DNA from: Desulfurobacterium sp.
GTDB lineage: Bacteria; Aquificota; Aquificia; Desulfurobacteriales; Desulfurobacteriaceae
Direction: 5' to 3'
DNA length: 6,608 bases
NCBI GenBank assembly: GCA_003978805.1
Contig: QNYI01000068.1
Coordinates: 1 to 6,608 of the forward strand
Both the position numbers and the translations under genes were made by a program. The first letter of the stretch is position 1; every line of letters starts with the position of its first letter. Below, piece by piece: positions 5,511 through 6,608 of this stretch. A model generated the notes under the pieces. It was not told the DNA's origin. It made no database searches and saw only the letters and a program-made list of their open reading frames with translations.

Positions 5511-5538
5511 TGACAACTGTTTAGAAAACTGCTATCTT
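5510..5538 (+). promoter_or_regulatory. Promoter of the IS607 tnpA-tnpB unit
   Basis: A perfect -35 TTGACA (5510-5515), a 17-bp spacer and -10 TATCTT (5533-5538; four of six consensus bases). Transcription would begin near 5545, inside the inverted-repeat structure described separately. The -35 overlaps the foot of the porin hairpin. TTGACAA recurs at 5570-5576, directly before the tnpA ATG. Confidence 0.55.
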
Positions 5539-5553
5539 TCAATAGCAAAGATA
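5531..5553. repeat. Overlapping, mutually exclusive inverted repeats at the IS left end
   Basis: TATCTTT (5533-5539) pairs with AAAGATA (5547-5553) over a 7-nt loop, while GCTAT (5531-5535) pairs with ATAGC (5542-5546). The two foldings share bases and exclude each other. They cover the tnpA -10 box, so this may be a TnpA-binding site that also gives autoregulation. Confidence 0.6.
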
Positions 5554-5577
5554 ATCCTTTATAAGCAGGTTGACAAG

Positions 5578-6243
5578 ATGAAAGGAACGATGAGAATTTC
5601 AGAGTTTGCCCAAAAGGTGGGACTACACCCAATTACAATTAGAAGAATGATAAAAAGAGGAGACTTAAAACCTTTAGTTACTCCTTCGGGACAATATCGT
5701 TTTACAGAGGAACACGTAAAACAGGTATTAGGGATAGGAGAAAATAAGCAAGGTAAGGTAGTAATTTATGCCAGAGTATCCACGCAAAAGCAGAAAGAAT
5801 ATCTCAAAAACCAAGTAGAAGTTTGTAAAAACTTTTTAGCCTCAAAAGGAATGCAAATAGATGAGGTTATTACAGACATCGCAAGCTCATTTAACTTTAA
5901 AAGGAAAGGACTTAACAGGCTTTTAGATATGTGCTTTAATGGAGATGTTAAGGTTCTTTGTATTTACTCAAAAGATAGGCTCTCAAGGATTGCTTACGAC
6001 TTGTTTGAGCAAATACTCAAAAGGCTTGGAGTGGACATTTTTGTGGTTGATAATTCCGAAAGTTTAGCTACTGATGAACAACTAAAGGACGCTGTAGAGG
6101 AAATGATTAGCTTTATCCACTACATAACTTCAAAAATATACGGCTCAAGGAGTTATAAGAAAAGAAAGCTGGAAAAGTGCCTTAAAGAGGTAATCAATGC
6201 ACCTAACAATGAGCATAACGATAAAGAAAAAGAGCGTAGTTAA
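5578..6243 (+). CDS. tnpA: IS607-family TnpA serine recombinase
   Basis: The transposase of the element, a 221-residue small serine recombinase that cuts and rejoins DNA through a covalent 5'-phosphoserine. The N-terminus is a MerR-like helix-turn-helix (about 5-48: MRISEFAQKVGLHPITIRRM, then KPLVTPSGQYRFTEEHV), the reversed domain order typical of IS607 TnpA. The catalytic resolvase domain follows with YARVSTQKQ (64-72; nucleophile Ser68, Arg66), and KDRLSR (132-137; Arg134, Arg137). A long basic C-terminal helix (EEMISFIHYITSKIYGSRSYKKRK) should mediate oligomerisation and DNA contact. Length is normal and the key residues are intact, so it may be active. Start choice is uncertain: ATG 5578 has a weak AGG (5567-5569) 8 nt away, whereas ATG 5590 (MRIS..., the common family start) has AAGGA only 3 nt upstream. 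Its 3' end overlaps tnpB by 47 nt. Confidence 0.93.
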   Translation: MKGTMRISEFAQKVGLHPITIRRMIKRGDLKPLVTPSGQYRFTEEHVKQVLGIGENKQGKVVIYARVSTQKQKEYLKNQVEVCKNFLASKGMQIDEVITDIASSFNFKRKGLNRLLDMCFNGDVKVLCIYSKDRLSRIAYDLFEQILKRLGVDIFVVDNSESLATDEQLKDAVEEMISFIHYITSKIYGSRSYKKRKLEKCLKEVINAPNNEHNDKEKERS

Positions 6244-6608
6244 CAAGTTAGAAAGAGCCTCAAAGACCTTTCAGCACTTTAAGAACCTTATCTACTTGTG
6301 TGCTTTGGAGTATTTTCAGAACACCAAAGACTTAAAGCCGTTTTTGTCCCGAACTTTCCTTGACAAGTTTGTAAAAGGAAAAGAGAAATTGTCTTTTGAA
6401 AATGAAAAGATAAAGAATTGGAAATCTGAATTAGTAGCTCTATGGCAAAGGGAAATTGGCTCTGATACAGCTAAAGCATTAGTTAACATAGTTGCAAGGG
6501 AGTTTAAGTCCGTAATAGAAAAGTGGAAGGTAGGAGAAAAGGCGAATCTACCTAAACCGAAAAAGCTCCACTCTCTTTATAGTTTTACGCTTGAAACCAA
6601 TCCGAATA
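6197..6608 (+). CDS. tnpB: TnpB-like RNA-guided nuclease of the IS607 element, N-terminal part
   Basis: An open frame of 137 complete codons running off the window edge. It starts at ATG 6197 inside the end of tnpA, with AAAGAGG (6184-6190) 6 nt upstream; a second in-frame ATG at 6209 is possible. The visible protein (MHLTMSITIKKKSVVN..., later KVGEKANLPKPKKLHSLYSFTLE) is basic and helical. Its 'PKPKKLHSLYSFTLE' segment resembles the N-terminal WED/REC region of TnpB, where a K-x-P-K-x-K...SFT pattern precedes the core fold. TnpB proteins are guide-RNA-directed DNA endonucleases that help the element persist. The RuvC-like catalytic residues and zinc ribbon would lie beyond the window, so intactness cannot be judged. 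Identification rests on position next to IS607 tnpA plus weak sequence likeness. Confidence 0.72.
   Translation, partial: MHLTMSITIKKKSVVNKLERASKTFQHFKNLIYLCALEYFQNTKDLKPFLSRTFLDKFVKGKEKLSFENEKIKNWKSELVALWQREIGSDTAKALVNIVAREFKSVIEKWKVGEKANLPKPKKLHSLYSFTLETNPN

Larger units (their letters stand above)
5511..6608 (+). mobile_element. IS607-family insertion sequence, left part (truncated by the window)
   Basis: The tnpA-tnpB pair, with a MerR-HTH serine recombinase followed by an overlapping TnpB-like gene, defines an IS607-family element. Elements of this family lack terminal inverted repeats and insert at GG-type dinucleotides without target duplication, so the left end cannot be fixed by eye. 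It must lie between the porin stop (5486) and the tnpA start, and 5511 is only a working boundary. The right end and any guide-RNA region are outside the window. Base composition is visibly more AT-rich than the host genes to the left, consistent with acquisition by transfer. Confidence 0.82.

Noticed and set aside
1..6608. CRISPR array, tRNA or rRNA gene
   Set aside because: No regularly spaced repeats, cloverleaf or rRNA-like stretches were seen on either strand.

Overview
The window looks like a chromosomal segment from a thermophilic, hydrogen-dependent bacterium of the Aquificota, most likely Desulfurobacteriaceae (Thermovibrio/Desulfurobacterium-like). This placement is inferred from codon habits (AGG/AGA arginine, GTA/CTT-rich host genes), very tight gene packing, strong AAGGAGG-type ribosome sites and gene content. 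No marker gene in the window proves it.

Layout, left to right. (1) Positions 1-869, plus strand: the 3' end of a MiaB-type tRNA methylthiotransferase (TRAM domain), a bifunctional-nuclease-domain (DUF151) protein, and an easily missed 50-codon Cys-rich single-pass membrane protein that starts at GTG and runs convergently into the next operon. (2) Positions 830-4082, minus strand: a complete five-gene ECF/Cbi-type nickel importer in the order nikK-nikM-nikL-nikQ-nikO, with junctions overlapping or 2 nt apart. (3) Positions 4083-4262: a compact divergent control region. It holds a very good sigma-70-type promoter for nikK, a palindrome in that promoter's spacer, a second 20-bp inverted repeat just upstream, and an imperfect direct repeat shared with the opposite promoter. 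(4) Positions 4263-5486, plus strand: an OprB-like outer-membrane porin, followed by a GC-rich hairpin. (5) From about 5511 to the window end: the left part of an AT-rich IS607-family insertion sequence, with a MerR-HTH/serine recombinase (TnpA) and the N-terminal part of an overlapping TnpB-like gene that runs off the window.

How it fits together: NikM/NikQ/NikL form the membrane part, NikO supplies ATP hydrolysis, and NikK and NikL act on the periplasmic face. The divergently transcribed porin could let nickel cross the outer membrane, giving a two-membrane nickel route under shared control. Nickel would serve [NiFe]-hydrogenases in such an organism. The porin-nickel link and the regulator's identity are inferences. 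The most interesting points are the operator architecture, the predicted mature N-terminal histidines on both NikK and NikL, an intrinsic-terminator-like hairpin lying before the nikO stop codon, and the unannotated Cys-rich microprotein.
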